From JAWPNA01 sp045402695 (lineage in GTDB: Bacteria > Acidobacteriota > Polarisedimenticolia > JACPZX01 > DASXTC01), in assembly GCA_045402695.1 (NCBI GenBank), contig JAWPNA010000489.1:1-5065 (forward strand): a stretch of 5,065 nt of DNA, in the 5' to 3' direction. The position numbers were made by a program, and so were the translations under genes. How positions within the stretch are numbered: position 1 is the stretch's first letter; each line of letters starts with the position of its first letter. Of the stretch, positions 4,869-5,065 are shown one piece after another. The notes under the pieces are model-generated. The model was not told the DNA's origin, did no database searches, and worked only from the letters and a program-made list of their open reading frames with translations.

Positions 4869-5065
4869 ATCCGCAGCGTTGCAACGACCTGCGCCTGACC
4901 GGTTCCGGCGGCGCGAACCGGGTCATGGAGGCCGAACTCAAGCGCCTCGTGATGCGCTCGCCGTTCGAGGTGCGCCTAGACAAGCCGAAGCGCGAGGGGG
5001 AAGAGACCCTGCTCTACGCCTTCGACGCGCGCGTTGCGTGGGTCGCGGCGTGCCATCACCGCACG
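4865..5065 (+). CDS. unrecognised protein, N-terminal part, runs off the window
   Basis: An open frame with strong GC-rich third positions continues to the window edge without a stop, giving at least 67 codons. It reads NPQRCNDLRLTGSGGANRVM at the start, then EAELKRLVMRSPFEVRL, and ends near LYAFDARVAWVAACHHRT. It looks like the alpha/beta start of a soluble protein, and I do not recognise the family. GTG at 4865, overlapping a possible upstream stop as GTGA, is the suggested start. ATG at 4925 (MEAELKRLV) is a good alternative that would make the protein 20 residues shorter. A GTG at 4856 is also in frame. A 7-bp hairpin, CCGGTTC/GAACCGG (4899-4905 and 4915-4921), lies just before the ATG. 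Confidence 0.6.
   Translation, partial: MNPQRCNDLRLTGSGGANRVMEAELKRLVMRSPFEVRLDKPKREGEETLLYAFDARVAWVAACHHRT

Overview
The window is GC-rich and most likely comes from an acidobacterium. The strongest pointers are a C-terminal piece of the TIGR03435 (Soli_cterm) family, which is expanded in Acidobacteriota, and a broken secreted protein of the 'QPDLQGVW ... SWVGDSRGSWNGDVLIVDSTNFT' type, common in soil Acidobacteriota (Vicinamibacteria- or Bryobacter-like). DUF6335 and DUF2239 proteins fit but are also found in other phyla. Assignment rests on recalled family features; no database search was possible.

Layout. (1) 1-788, + strand: the acidic tail of an unknown gene, an 80-aa very hydrophilic protein whose ribosome binding site overlaps the previous stop codon, and a DUF6335-family protein. 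This looks like a short operon of small, acidic, probably disordered proteins. (2) 789-2669: a gene graveyard of four remnants. These are a universal stress protein C-terminus (-) with an in-frame amber codon, a Fis-type helix-turn-helix C-terminus of a sigma-54-dependent regulator (+) with an amber codon and a frameshift, an N-terminally truncated TIGR03435 protein (-), and a nearly full-length exported acidobacterial protein (-) with two frameshifts. (3) 2954-4486, - strand: two intact genes, an alpha/beta hydrolase with complete catalytic residues and a DUF2239 protein. (4) 4487-4540: a near-consensus promoter (TTGACA, 17 bp, TATATT) for the DUF2239 gene, carrying two CCCGGG-centred palindromes. 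The -10 hexamer ends only 6 bases before the GTG start, so the mRNA is predicted to be leaderless. (5) 4541-5065: a stretch with hairpins and short + strand frames, then the start of an unrecognised + strand gene that runs off the right edge.

How the genes work together. The left block and the universal stress protein remnant suggest a stress-related neighbourhood, but this is inference. The DUF2239 promoter looks switched by an unidentified dimeric repressor that may be encoded elsewhere. DUF2239 and the hydrolase are codirectional but 117 bases apart, and the hydrolase has its own strong ribosome binding site, so co-transcription is possible but not shown. A 22-base near-identical direct repeat brackets the two intact genes. 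No tRNA, rRNA, CRISPR array or intact mobile element was seen.
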